The notes: generated by a model from the sequence alone, not told the origin. Positions 6,225-13,757 are shown, counted from the first letter of the stretch. The stretch is 17,548 nucleotides of DNA from JBAWYM01 sp037143575 (GCA_037143575.1 JBAWYM010000039.1:1-17548), one strand, 5' to 3'. Numbers and translations are program-made.

Positions 6225-9200
6225 CTGAAGCACTCAATCCATCGGCCTTGGAACCGCTGTATGAGGCATGGGAGGAGCCCAATGCTCATCGTATCCCTGC
6301 GGAGAAGGAAGGTGGATCGGCACAACGTGTGAAAGGCCGTCGGCCATCGCAGATCACGATACCGAAGAACTTGCGCTCAGCATTGAGAGACTGGCGGGAA
6401 GCCGGATACGCCGGAGCAAGTGATACGTCGCGGCATCTTCTGGATCACTGGTTCAATCGCAGCCATCAAAACGCCGATGGCTCTGTATTCCGCTACTACT
6501 TCTGCCAACGGGAAGCCATCGAGGTGCTGATCTACCTGTACGAAGTGCGAAAGAAGCGGTGCCTCTCGCAGATCATCGAAGACTTCGGTGGAGCACAGAG
6601 TGAGCTCGCCGCACTCGGCGTGACTGAGGACGATGATGCATGGACGCGCTACGCCTTCAAACTCGCAACGGGAACGGGTAAAACCAAGGTGATGAGTCTG
6701 GCGATCGTCTGGAGCTATTTCCACTCGATCCGCGAATCGCACTCCGATCTCACGCGGCACTTCCTCGTCATCGCGCCGAATTTGACGGTGTACGAGCGCC
6801 TGCGCATGGACTTCGCTCCTACGGACAAGCCGAAAGACATCTTCAGGACAGATCCTCTCATTCCTTCCGAATGGCTAGGCGACTGGAATCTTTCTGTTGT
6901 TCTTCAGGGCGAAACAAGTGGAGCATCTACAAACGGCGTTCTCTATCTCACAAACATCCACCGTCTCTTCGATTTCTCCAAGCGCAAGAGCAAAGACACC
7001 GACGGGCAGTATGCATGGGCAGGACCGCCTGTATCCAAGGCGAAGGCACTTGATACGGGGGAGGCTCTGCGCGAGCGGATCACACAGCATCCAAGTATGA
7101 TGGTCTTCAACGATGAAGCGCATCACGTGTGGGATCCGGGATCGGCATGGAATGAGGCACTTACGTTTCTGCACACAACAATCCGCCAACGCGGTGGTGC
7201 TGGCATCACGGCACAACTGGATTTCTCCGCAACACCGAAGGACGACAAAGGAAATCTCTTCAAACACATCGTCTGCGATACGCCACTCGGGGAAGCGGTG
7301 GACGCAGGCATCGTGAAGACGCCGATCATTGGGAAAATCAGTGAAGCACTCATTGAACCAGAAGATGAAAATGCTGCTATTAAATATGAACAACGCCTGC
7401 GTATCGGGTATGCACAATGGCAGAAAAGCCGCGATGAATGGACAAAAAGCCACCATAAGGCTCTTCTTTTCGTCATGTGCGAGAATACAAAAGCAGCTGA
7501 CCAGATCACGAGAAGCTTCAATAAGGAGGAGATTTTCAAAGAGCTCAATGGCAAAACAATCAATCTCCATACAAACCTGAAAGGAAAAACGAGGAAGGTC
7601 GGACACGGTGCGTCTGCGACGACGGTATTCGAGGAATCTGACAAAGAGATAAGCGACGATGATCTGAAGGCGCTCAGGGAGCTCTCGCGCAAGCTGGATA
7701 GTGACGACTGCCCCTACGCCTGCATCGTCTCCGTTCTCATGCTTCGTGAAGGCTGGGACGTGCGCAATGTGACGACAATCGTTCCGCTGCGCCCCTACAG
7801 TTCCAAGGCAAACATTCTTCCCGAACAGACGCTCGGGAGAGGACTCCGCCGCATGACACCAGTCGGTCAAGCGTGCGAGATTGTCACAGTGGTGGAGCAC
7901 AAAGCTTTCGCGAGTCTCTACAAGCAGGAATTGGCTCAGGAGGGTCTTCCTATTGCAGACGTTGAGATTGAGAAGATCCCGAAGACCACGGTTTCCATCT
8001 ATCCCGATAAGCAAAGGAAAGATTGCGCTGCGCTCGACATACTTCTTCCCCGACTGACTGCCGGATACAGTATTTGCCCAACACTCTCCGGGCTCACAAT
8101 CGCGGAAGTGAAGAAGCAGTTTTCATCCTTCAGAAAGCTCCCGCTCGGCAAGAAGATCAGTACAGAGATCAACTATGAGGGACGACATCTCTTCACGGGA
8201 GAAGTCATCGAACGCATGAAGATTCAGCTGCCGCTCCTCAAGTCCGGTGTCGGTGCTCTCTCGTTCTACATCAGGGAGATCGAGAATGTGTGTAAAGTAC
8301 ACGACACACACCAAGTACTCGCACCGTTGTTGCAGGAGTTTCTGGAGGATATTCTCTTTGAAGAACAAACGGATATTTTTGATACAAGGCTCATTGCCCG
8401 CCTCAGCAATCCGGACGTCCGGGAACATGTACGTGCGGTGTTTGTTCCTCTCGTGAGAGCTCATACCGTCGGAGCCGAACATCGGCAGGTGGTAGAACAG
8501 GCCGCAACGTCGATCAGTGAGTGGAAACCGTTCCAAGTGACGCACAGTGAGCGTCATCCAGTGACAGAAGCGAAGAAGACTTTGTTCAATCTTGTGCCCT
8601 GCAACCGAGATCTGGAAGTTGCCATGGCTACTTTTGCCGATAGGGCATCCGACGTCGCTACATTTGCCAAGAATGCGGGACCACAATCATTGCGCATCGA
8701 CTTCCAAGCCCAAGACGGACGGCTGGCGTTTTACACGCCTGACTTTTTCATTCGCACCAAAGCTGGCAAGTGCTTCTTGGTTGAGACGAAAGGGCGGGAG
8801 GATCGCGACGTGCCAAGCAAAGCACGTGCAGCAATGGCATGGTGTGCTTCGGCCTCATCGGATACCGCAGTCTGGGAATACCTGTATGTCCCACAGGGAG
8901 TTTTTCAGAACATGAGTGGGGATTCCATCGAGGAACTCGCCAGAACATGCCAACCGGCACTCCAGACACTCCTACAAACGACACCAGCACCCCAGCAGTC
9001 GATTTTCGATGCCTTGGCACGTCGTGAAGAGGAAGTAACCATAGATGAGTCGCTTGTGTCGAAAGATGTGCTGGAACAGTTGCCTCCCCGTTACCGGGAA
9101 GCCGTAGAACAAGCCACGACGATTTTCAGATTCTTCGAGCAAAAGAAAGGAATGAACTACGCGTCCGTATTTACATCTCTTCTTGGGTCACTCGATGAAG

Positions 9201-9634
9201 CTGCGAAAGCAATTGTTGTTTTCCACCTTGGCGAGCACATTCCTGTCAGTACAGCAGATCAAAGGACTTGGTTTGAGCCATACCTACATGACGCAAATCG
9301 CTCACAGGCTGCTCACTACGATCGCATGGCTAAGAACCTTAAGAAGACGCTCATATTCAATAGTGGGCTCTCGCCAATCGGCCTCCTGCGCGACTGTCTC
9401 GACTATGCGCTGAACGAATCAGCCAAGCTGGGTGGCGCTTTCGATGTCATCAAAGAACATTTCCGTGTAGCAGGCGGCAGAAAGCTCCTAGAGCATGTAA
9501 CGAAGGTCTATAACTTTCGCAATACGTACATCGCACACCAGGAAGACACACTCAAAGACGCTGATCTTGCCCGCAAGGAGTTGATACTGTGGGTCAGTAC
9601 GCTAATAGCGCTTACGGAAAGCGTAAAGCAGTAG
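6221..9634 (+). CDS. res: Type III-like restriction subunit (Res): helicase, PD-(D/E)XK nuclease, C-terminal HEPN-like domain
   Basis: 1137 residues from ATG 6221, which overlaps the mod stop as ATGA. A TTG upstream at 6188 is possible but less likely. The superfamily 2 helicase core shows Walker A ATGTGKTK (about 150), DEAH (298-301), SAT (336-338) and motif VI QTLGRGLRR (536-544). The nuclease motif is PDFFIRT with D841, then LVETKG with E855 and K857, as in Res proteins that cleave after ATP-driven movement along DNA. After a linker, residues from about 950 to 1137 form an extra helical domain containing FRNTYIAH (R1100, N1101, H1106), the R-N-x4-H signature of HEPN proteins, many of which are RNases. 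Res acts with Mod in the cytoplasm to cut unmethylated DNA. At the end TAG is followed within 33 bases by the promoter of the next gene, with no terminator seen. Confidence 0.88.
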   Translation: MTEALNPSALEPLYEAWEEPNAHRIPAEKEGGSAQRVKGRRPSQITIPKNLRSALRDWREAGYAGASDTSRHLLDHWFNRSHQNADGSVFRYYFCQREAIEVLIYLYEVRKKRCLSQIIEDFGGAQSELAALGVTEDDDAWTRYAFKLATGTGKTKVMSLAIVWSYFHSIRESHSDLTRHFLVIAPNLTVYERLRMDFAPTDKPKDIFRTDPLIPSEWLGDWNLSVVLQGETSGASTNGVLYLTNIHRLFDFSKRKSKDTDGQYAWAGPPVSKAKALDTGEALRERITQHPSMMVFNDEAHHVWDPGSAWNEALTFLHTTIRQRGGAGITAQLDFSATPKDDKGNLFKHIVCDTPLGEAVDAGIVKTPIIGKISEALIEPEDENAAIKYEQRLRIGYAQWQKSRDEWTKSHHKALLFVMCENTKAADQITRSFNKEEIFKELNGKTINLHTNLKGKTRKVGHGASATTVFEESDKEISDDDLKALRELSRKLDSDDCPYACIVSVLMLREGWDVRNVTTIVPLRPYSSKANILPEQTLGRGLRRMTPVGQACEIVTVVEHKAFASLYKQELAQEGLPIADVEIEKIPKTTVSIYPDKQRKDCAALDILLPRLTAGYSICPTLSGLTIAEVKKQFSSFRKLPLGKKISTEINYEGRHLFTGEVIERMKIQLPLLKSGVGALSFYIREIENVCKVHDTHQVLAPLLQEFLEDILFEEQTDIFDTRLIARLSNPDVREHVRAVFVPLVRAHTVGAEHRQVVEQAATSISEWKPFQVTHSERHPVTEAKKTLFNLVPCNRDLEVAMATFADRASDVATFAKNAGPQSLRIDFQAQDGRLAFYTPDFFIRTKAGKCFLVETKGREDRDVPSKARAAMAWCASASSDTAVWEYLYVPQGVFQNMSGDSIEELARTCQPALQTLLQTTPAPQQSIFDALARREEEVTIDESLVSKDVLEQLPPRYREAVEQATTIFRFFEQKKGMNYASVFTSLLGSLDEAAKAIVVFHLGEHIPVSTADQRTWFEPYLHDANRSQAAHYDRMAKNLKKTLIFNSGLSPIGLLRDCLDYALNESAKLGGAFDVIKEHFRVAGGRKLLEHVTKVYNFRNTYIAHQEDTLKDADLARKELILWVSTLIALTESVKQ

Positions 9635-9663
9635 TTGAATTTTTAGATGCACTGCAAGTTTTC

Positions 9664-9672
9664 TGATACAAT
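9664..9672 (+). promoter_or_regulatory. Extended -10 promoter of the HD/Sel1 gene
   Basis: TGATACAAT: the TGn extension (9664-9666) followed by TACAAT (9667-9672), 5 of 6 to the consensus. Only 5 bases separate it from the ATG at 9678, so the expected start of transcription is at or beside the first base of the coding region, giving a leaderless message. No good -35 is visible at 17 bases; extended -10 promoters can do without one. Confidence 0.6.
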
Positions 9673-9677
9673 GAATT

Positions 9678-11189
9678 ATGAATAAAGCTCCACTCCTCAC
9701 TTCGCGCCTCCAACAAGCCATACAATTGGCCATCCGGGCGCATGGAGGCATCAACCGCAAGGACGACGATCAGCCCTATTTGTTGCATCCGATCAATGTC
9801 TTGGCGCTGCTTATCCAATGGCATGCAGAGGAGGACACCTGTATTGCGGGGCTCCTGCATGACGTAATCGAAGACGCTGATGATGACACGCAGAGAGCAG
9901 CCTATCGTGGGGAAATTACAAAGACGTTTGGCGGGAACGTACTGGATATTGTCGAGGGAGTAACCGAGCAGGACAAATCGCTTCCGTGGCGAACCCGAAA
10001 GGAACGCTACTTGGAGCACTTGCAGACAGCCTCGAAGCAATCATTGCTCATATCGTGTGCGGATCGCATCCACAATACGTCTTCCCTTCTTCTTGCATAC
10101 AGAAAAGAAGAGGAAGAAGTTTGGAAACGATTCAATGCCGGAAAGGAGGAGCAGATATGGTACGTGAGGAGTGTCTTGCACGTTCTGGAGGAACGACTCG
10201 GCGCGTCCTACACAAAGGAGCTTGATTCTGCCATTCAAGAGATTGAGTCACTGAGCGCCCGAAAGAAACACAAACAAGACAGCGCTGTTCTGGGAAGTCC
10301 CCCAAGAGTCCCTGCTATGCAGTTGCACTATATCTTCGACGACTGGCGCAATGCCGAACTCACATGCCCCGTGTGCGGGTGGAAAGGGAAAATCGAGCAT
10401 AAGTACACGGAAGCCCATGACGGACTCTTTGACTATTCCTGCCCAAAATGCGACAAGATGCTCGCAATCGTTTCTTACCCAACTCAAGAGGAAACGGATG
10501 CATGGGGTAATGCAACGCAGGGAGATGCTGTCGCCCAGTATCAGCTGAGCTTGCAGTTTTTCTATGGTACCGGAGTTGAAAAGAACGTGAGCACGGCCAT
10601 AAAGCTCCTGATGAAAGCGGCAGCACGGCAATTTCCCAGTGCACAATTTCATCTCGGCGCGGCCTACTACTGGCAAGACTTCGGAAAATTCTTCGGCATC
10701 GATATCGAAAAATATATTCCGCATGATAGCGCTATCGCTCTCGATCTTTTTCGGCAGGCAGCCTGCAATGGGCATGGAAAGGCACTAATGATGCTCGCGG
10801 AATGGTATGAGATGGGCATTGTGGTTGAGGAAGATGAAATTCTTGGGAGCATTTTGCACGAAATTGCCAATATTCACGGGCAGTACAGTCCCGTGAAGAA
10901 TTGTGATCTTGATCCCGATCCTGCGACTCCTTATGAAATCGATGAATACCGGACACGTTTCCCTCTCACAAAGTCATCTGCTTTGACTTTAGGTATGAAC
11001 GGATCTTCTAAACTATATCGCTGGGAAGGAGAGGTATTTCGTATAGATGATTCCGCTCCGGCTGGTGCAAGGGTACTCGTCAGGGACTCGTCTGGAGTTT
11101 TTATAACACGACCCTCCATTGGTAAGTTAGCAGCAACAATAGAATTTGAAGGAACGCGTTTGCCAAACAATGACTCTTCCATTCCCTGA
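9678..11189 (+). CDS. SpoT-like HD hydrolase with zinc ribbon and Sel1-like repeats
   Basis: 503 residues. Residues 1 to about 195 match the HD hydrolase half of Rel/SpoT and stand-alone small alarmone hydrolases: AHGG (H22), PYLLHPINV (H37), GLLHDVIEDADDD (H61, D62, E65, D66), VEGVTEQDK and SCADRIHNTSSLL (D129). These are the metal ligands and the ED pair used to remove pyrophosphate from (p)ppGpp-like nucleotides. A CPVC...CPKC zinc ribbon follows (C230, C233, C255, C258). Two or more Sel1-like repeats run from about 280 to 400 (AVAQYQLSLQFFYGTGVEKN; SAQFHLGAAYYW; KALMMLAEWYEMGIVVEEDE) and probably bind a partner. The C-terminal 85 residues are unrecognised. There is no synthetase domain. 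It sits 43 bases after res with its own promoter and terminator. Substrate and role in defence are inferred. A general HD nucleotidase is the alternative. Confidence 0.8.
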   Translation: MNKAPLLTSRLQQAIQLAIRAHGGINRKDDDQPYLLHPINVLALLIQWHAEEDTCIAGLLHDVIEDADDDTQRAAYRGEITKTFGGNVLDIVEGVTEQDKSLPWRTRKERYLEHLQTASKQSLLISCADRIHNTSSLLLAYRKEEEEVWKRFNAGKEEQIWYVRSVLHVLEERLGASYTKELDSAIQEIESLSARKKHKQDSAVLGSPPRVPAMQLHYIFDDWRNAELTCPVCGWKGKIEHKYTEAHDGLFDYSCPKCDKMLAIVSYPTQEETDAWGNATQGDAVAQYQLSLQFFYGTGVEKNVSTAIKLLMKAAARQFPSAQFHLGAAYYWQDFGKFFGIDIEKYIPHDSAIALDLFRQAACNGHGKALMMLAEWYEMGIVVEEDEILGSILHEIANIHGQYSPVKNCDLDPDPATPYEIDEYRTRFPLTKSSALTLGMNGSSKLYRWEGEVFRIDDSAPAGARVLVRDSSGVFITRPSIGKLAATIEFEGTRLPNNDSSIP

Positions 11190-11200
11190 AGAGTCTTTTT
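11172..11200 (+). terminator. Intrinsic terminator of the HD/Sel1 gene
   Basis: GACTCTTC (11172-11179) and GAAGAGTC (11188-11195) pair perfectly over 8 bp around an 8-base loop and are followed at once by TTTTT. The stop codon TGA (11187-11189) lies inside the hairpin. This supports the plus-strand gene ending here. Confidence 0.8.
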
Positions 11201-11605
11201 ATCAACATACTTAGGACGAGGCACAAGCTCCGTTCCTTTTCCTCCTGTAACCAGAAGATACTTAAGCGCATCTATTTTTTAAACAGCTTCTTTTTCTCTG
11301 CGCATTATCTTGGAAAAGGAAATCAATGGATACCGGGCAGACCTCTCTCGCACACAGTAAAGATGCCTAAGAGGCCGATGAAGCGTATGAAAAATTGGCA
11401 CGAAGTAGTTGTTGATTTGGCATTTTGCTTCTCTATACTGGAACCACGCGATGCATCGTAAATCGGTGACACGCCAGTCGTCCGTCCCGAGGGAGAGATA
11501 ACCTCGATGCAGAATCATTCAGCTTCAAATATGAACCATCCAGAGAGCAGCACCGGCCTTCACACTGCTCTTTGCGGACGGCAAAGATGACAGGGGTATC
11601 ACCGT
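11190..11605. other. Intergenic stretch before the tRNA gene
   Basis: No convincing gene. An open minus-strand frame of 79 codons (11518 to 11279) lacks a recognisable motif, promoter or ribosome binding site. Small hairpins are present: CTTTGC/GCAAAG at 11570-11586 and GCCT/AGGC near 11364, neither followed by a T-run. CAGGGG at 11591-11596 can pair with CCCCTG inside the tRNA 5' end. No clear tRNA promoter was found; TATCAC (11597-11602) is a poor candidate -10. Confidence 0.4.
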
Positions 11606-11680
11606 GCCCCTGTAAGCTAATGGATAGACTGCCGCGCTTCTATCGCGGGTATCTCGGTTCAAGTCCGAGCAGGGGCACCA
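11606..11680 (+). tRNA. tRNA-Arg (anticodon UCU)
   Basis: A 75-base cloverleaf. The acceptor stem GCCCCTG pairs with CAGGGGC over 7 bp. The anticodon arm is CCGCG-CTTCTAT-CGCGG with TCT at the anticodon, reading AGA. The T arm is CTCGG-TTCAAGT-CCGAG. Discriminator A and a DNA-encoded CCA end at 11680. The D stem (AGCT/GACT) is weak, with one C-A mismatch and one T-G pair. tRNA genes are common integration sites. Here the accessory genes lie on the 5' side and no integrase or second copy of the 3' end was seen, so use as an attachment site is not shown. Confidence 0.93.
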
Positions 11681-12112
11681 ATCAAACACCGATCTTCTAT
11701 GACTGCCGATCATCAAAGAATCCCCACTCCCTCAGCATCGGATAGATCGCCCTCTTGTAGTCCCACCCTTCCGATCCTATGTACCTCACGCGCATGAGGA
11801 GTGGTTGAGACTTGGGACCACGCTTGCGCTGCTGCGCTAGGAGGGATTTTGGATGAGTTGAAAATGAGTTTCGCTGCATGAAAGAGAAATCTACCTGTAA
11901 TCAGTGCGATACCGACGATATTTCTGGCATCTTTCTGGCACCTTTTCTCCTACGCCAGAGCGGTTGTCATACAGTGCAGCGAGCGCCCGAGCTCATACTG
12001 TGAAATCCTTAGACTCTCTCAAGAAAGCACCATCCCGCCGCACAATCGGGTTCTAACTTCTTCGAGTTTGGCGCTCCAACAAATTTTCTATTCCATTTGG
12101 CGATTTGAGATA
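11681..12112. other. Intergenic stretch between tRNA-Arg and the insertion sequence
   Basis: No well-supported gene. A 60-codon minus-strand frame (11879 to 11697, ending LREWGFFDDRQS) has no family resemblance that I recognise. It could be a small gene, a remnant or chance. TTTCTGGCA occurs twice 11 bases apart (11921-11929, 11932-11940). No terminator with a T-run follows the tRNA within the first 60 bases. Confidence 0.35.
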
Positions 12113-12120
12113 TTTTAAAA
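12113..12120. repeat. Left 8-bp target-site duplication TTTTAAAA
   Basis: The same 8 bases occur directly outside both inverted repeats (here and at 13090-13097), the length expected for IS1595-family insertion. The target is itself a palindrome, so its left copy also extends the apparent inverted repeat. Confidence 0.85.
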
Positions 12121-12142
12121 AATGACTCTTAAGTTAAGGCGC
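12121..12142 (+). repeat. Left terminal inverted repeat of the IS
   Basis: 22 bases matching the right end with two mismatches. The transposase stop codon (12129-12131) lies within it. Confidence 0.88.
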
Positions 12143-13046
12143 TAAAGGGTGTTTCCTCCTTCTCTAGGCACGCCAATAGCAAACGGTCGAACATCTCCTG
12201 ATGCCTCTTTCGCCTGTTGAACCTCCAGCAGAACTCATCCAAATATTGCTGCAGATGCGTTTCATCGAGACCATGGTATGTCCCCATCACGAATGAACGA
12301 AGGTTGCTGATGAACGTATGTACATGAGGCAGGATCACATGTGCCTTCTGCTTACCGACTGGATGACGATCGTGGATGAATCCGTGGTCTTCCAACGGTG
12401 GATACACGGAATATCCGTCGCTGCGTACTGTACTGCCCTTCTCAACTACATCATTCGCAAACTTCACGATAGTTGGGGCATCGATGGTGTCCACTGCCCG
12501 CAACTTCGCGAATCCCACGTACTCCTTCCCGTCTTTTGCAGGAGAGAAAGATACAGCCACAAGGACAGGTATTTGTTCTGTGCCTCGTCCCCGTTTTTTG
12601 CCTTCTGTTGGCGCTCCGATGAACATCTCATCCATTTCCACATGTCCTGATAATTTGTACTGCAGATCCCGTTTGAGCATTGCATGACGCATGCGCTGAA
12701 TCATGGCCCACGCCGTCGGATAACTCACACCGATCTGCTCAGCGAGGAATAACGCCGAGAGACCGCGCTTATCCGTTGCGACGAGAAACAAGGCGATGAA
12801 CCATTGTTGCAGCGATGTGCGTGTTCGATGGAAAATCGTTCCTGCCGTTGGCGAAAGGAAACGATGACATTGAAGACAACGATAAGCCCGGGTCTTTCCC
12901 TTTCGCTTTTCAAAGTCTTTGCTCTGGCAATGCGGGCAGCTCAATCCTTCCGGCCAACGGATGCGGATGAGATAATCCTCGCAAGCATCTTCGGTGCTGA
13001 ATTGGAAAAGCTGCATGATCGTCATGCTACGATACCTGTAGGTCAT
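12129..13046 (-). CDS. IS1595-family (ISXO2-like) transposase
   Basis: 305 residues. An N-terminal zinc ribbon (C37-P-H-C40 and C57-L-Q-C60, with RCLQCHRFLSPTAGTIFH) is followed by a helical DNA-binding part (LAEQIGVSYPTAWAMIQRMR). The DDE_Tnp_IS1595 catalytic domain shows HVEMDEMFIG (D139), VRSDGYSVYPPL (D210), HVHTFISNLRSF (N248) and YLDEFCWRFNRRK (E271), the usual catalytic signposts of this family. It cuts and joins the IS ends. The length is normal and there is no frameshift. ATG 13046 is supported by TAGAAT exactly 6 bases upstream. An internal ATG at residue 8 is the alternative. The gene nearly fills the element. Confidence 0.93.
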   Translation of the reverse strand: MTYRYRSMTIMQLFQFSTEDACEDYLIRIRWPEGLSCPHCQSKDFEKRKGKTRAYRCLQCHRFLSPTAGTIFHRTRTSLQQWFIALFLVATDKRGLSALFLAEQIGVSYPTAWAMIQRMRHAMLKRDLQYKLSGHVEMDEMFIGAPTEGKKRGRGTEQIPVLVAVSFSPAKDGKEYVGFAKLRAVDTIDAPTIVKFANDVVEKGSTVRSDGYSVYPPLEDHGFIHDRHPVGKQKAHVILPHVHTFISNLRSFVMGTYHGLDETHLQQYLDEFCWRFNRRKRHQEMFDRLLLACLEKEETPFSALT

Positions 13047-13052
13047 AGCGCG

Positions 13053-13058
13053 ATTCTA
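13053..13058 (-). promoter_or_regulatory. -10 element TAGAAT of the transposase gene
   Basis: On the minus strand TAGAAT is followed by 6 bases and the ATG at 13046. It matches TATAAT at 5 of 6. A start at the A of ATG is expected, so the message would lack a leader. Confidence 0.5.
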
Positions 13059-13067
13059 TCGATGTTT

Positions 13068-13089
13068 GTGCCTTAGCTTAAGAGTCATT
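13068..13089 (-). repeat. Right terminal inverted repeat of the IS
   Basis: Mirror of the left end with two mismatches over 22 bases. Confidence 0.88.
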
Positions 13090-13097
13090 TTTTAAAA
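13090..13097. repeat. Right 8-bp target-site duplication TTTTAAAA
   Basis: Identical to the copy at 12113-12120 and directly adjacent to the right inverted repeat. Confidence 0.85.
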
Positions 13098-13124
13098 TGT
13101 ACTGGTAAATAGAAATACAACCGA

Positions 13125-13130
13125 TATAGT
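13125..13130 (+). promoter_or_regulatory. -10 element TATAGT of the lipoprotein gene
   Basis: TATAGT (5 of 6 to consensus) is followed by TTGCTC and ATG at 13137, again a 6-base gap with no room for a ribosome binding site. The matching -35 position (about 13102-13107) lies just outside the insertion sequence and is poor. Confidence 0.55.
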
Positions 13131-13136
13131 TTGCTC

Positions 13137-13757
13137 ATGAAAATAATCTTCATTGGGTTGATCTCGGTAATTGCGCTTAGTGCATGTCACAATTCAGCGA
13201 TTGAAAACAATATGCCAAGCAGTAGCTCTTCTGCAATTTCCTACTCGTCATCATCTGTTTCTTCGGTTGATAGCAACCAAGAAGATTTAAAACGACGCAT
13301 TTCCCCCTCTCCAACCATTGGAATGAAAACCTATCGAAATGATCAATACGGATTTGAGTTGGACTATCCGCTTGATTGGAGGATTGCAGAATATGAAGAC
13401 CAGGTTCGTTTTGATACGCGAAAGCTTGATTCAAGTGAATATATTCTGATTACAAAGCCTAAGGAAAATAGCTTTGAGGATATTAGTCAGCAAATCGGCA
13501 AAGAATATATTTCAAAAGTCTCACCATTCGAATTAAGCGGGGAAAAAGGAACGACATTTGAAAGTAATGAATTCGGAGTGAGACAGCACATTCTTATTGA
13601 GCATGTTGGATTGTTGTACCACTTCATAACAGGCAGCAGGTCATATGAGAGGTTTCTCAGTAATTTTCGATTTATAGAGCGGATATCTCCTTACCCCACG
13701 CCCTTCGCTCCCCGATTTGAAGGTGATCCTAATACAATGTTCAATGATCCTCGTTAA
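13137..13757 (+). CDS. Predicted lipoprotein with serine-rich linker and PsbP-like domain
   Basis: 206 residues from ATG 13137. A short lipoprotein signal, MKIIFIGLISVIALSAC, carries a lipobox LSAC with C17 as the lipidated residue. A low-complexity linker rich in serine (PSSSSSAISYSSSSVSS) follows, typical of exported proteins spanning the envelope. From about residue 62 the segment YRNDQYGFELDYPLDWRI resembles the opening of PsbP-like extracellular domains common in CPR genomes. The rest (ILITKPKENSFEDISQQIG, FRFIER) is consistent with one beta-rich domain. It is therefore anchored outside the cytoplasmic membrane, with function unknown. The DNA is visibly AT-richer than the pilin genes that follow. 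A TTG two codons upstream could be proposed as the start, but ATG fits the signal peptide and the -10 spacing. Confidence 0.75.
   Translation: MKIIFIGLISVIALSACHNSAIENNMPSSSSSAISYSSSSVSSVDSNQEDLKRRISPSPTIGMKTYRNDQYGFELDYPLDWRIAEYEDQVRFDTRKLDSSEYILITKPKENSFEDISQQIGKEYISKVSPFELSGEKGTTFESNEFGVRQHILIEHVGLLYHFITGSRSYERFLSNFRFIERISPYPTPFAPRFEGDPNTMFNDPR

Larger units (their letters stand above)
12121..13089 (-). mobile_element. Complete IS1595-family insertion sequence, 969 bp
   Basis: The ends are a 22-bp terminal inverted repeat: left 12121-12142 begins AATGACTCTTAAGTTAAGGC, right (reverse strand from 13089) begins AATGACTCTTAAGCTAAGGC. The ends differ only at positions 14 and 21. They are flanked by an 8-bp direct repeat, TTTTAAAA. 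One intact transposase gene fills the element on the minus strand. Intact ends, an intact frame and an exact target duplication point to a recent or still mobile insertion. It lies between tRNA-Arg and the lipoprotein gene and does not interrupt any visible gene, although it sits only 40 bases upstream of the lipoprotein ATG. Confidence 0.92.

Noticed and set aside
6875..8014. 379-codon minus-strand frame inside res
   Set aside because: It is a shadow of the helicase frame, which carries all expected motifs. The shadow is cysteine- and histidine-rich without pattern.
11190..11282. Readthrough of the TGA at 11187 under a TGA=Gly code
   Set aside because: TGA ends other clear genes here, including mod with its ATGA overlap, and an intrinsic terminator sits on this stop codon.
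11279..11518. 79-codon minus-strand frame as a gene
   Set aside because: No family motif, no promoter with the spacing used elsewhere in the window, and the composition is not protein-like. Left in the intergenic description.
11606..11680. tRNA-Arg as the attachment site of the accessory region
   Set aside because: Accessory genes lie on the 5' side, no duplicate of the tRNA 3' end was found and no integrase is present.
11525..11716. Minus-strand frame running through the tRNA gene
   Set aside because: It is the antisense of a well-formed tRNA, a common false gene call.
11697..11879. 60-codon minus-strand frame next to tRNA-Arg as an integrase remnant
   Set aside because: No tyrosine-recombinase residues (R...HxxR...Y) are visible. 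It may be a small unknown gene, but support is too weak.
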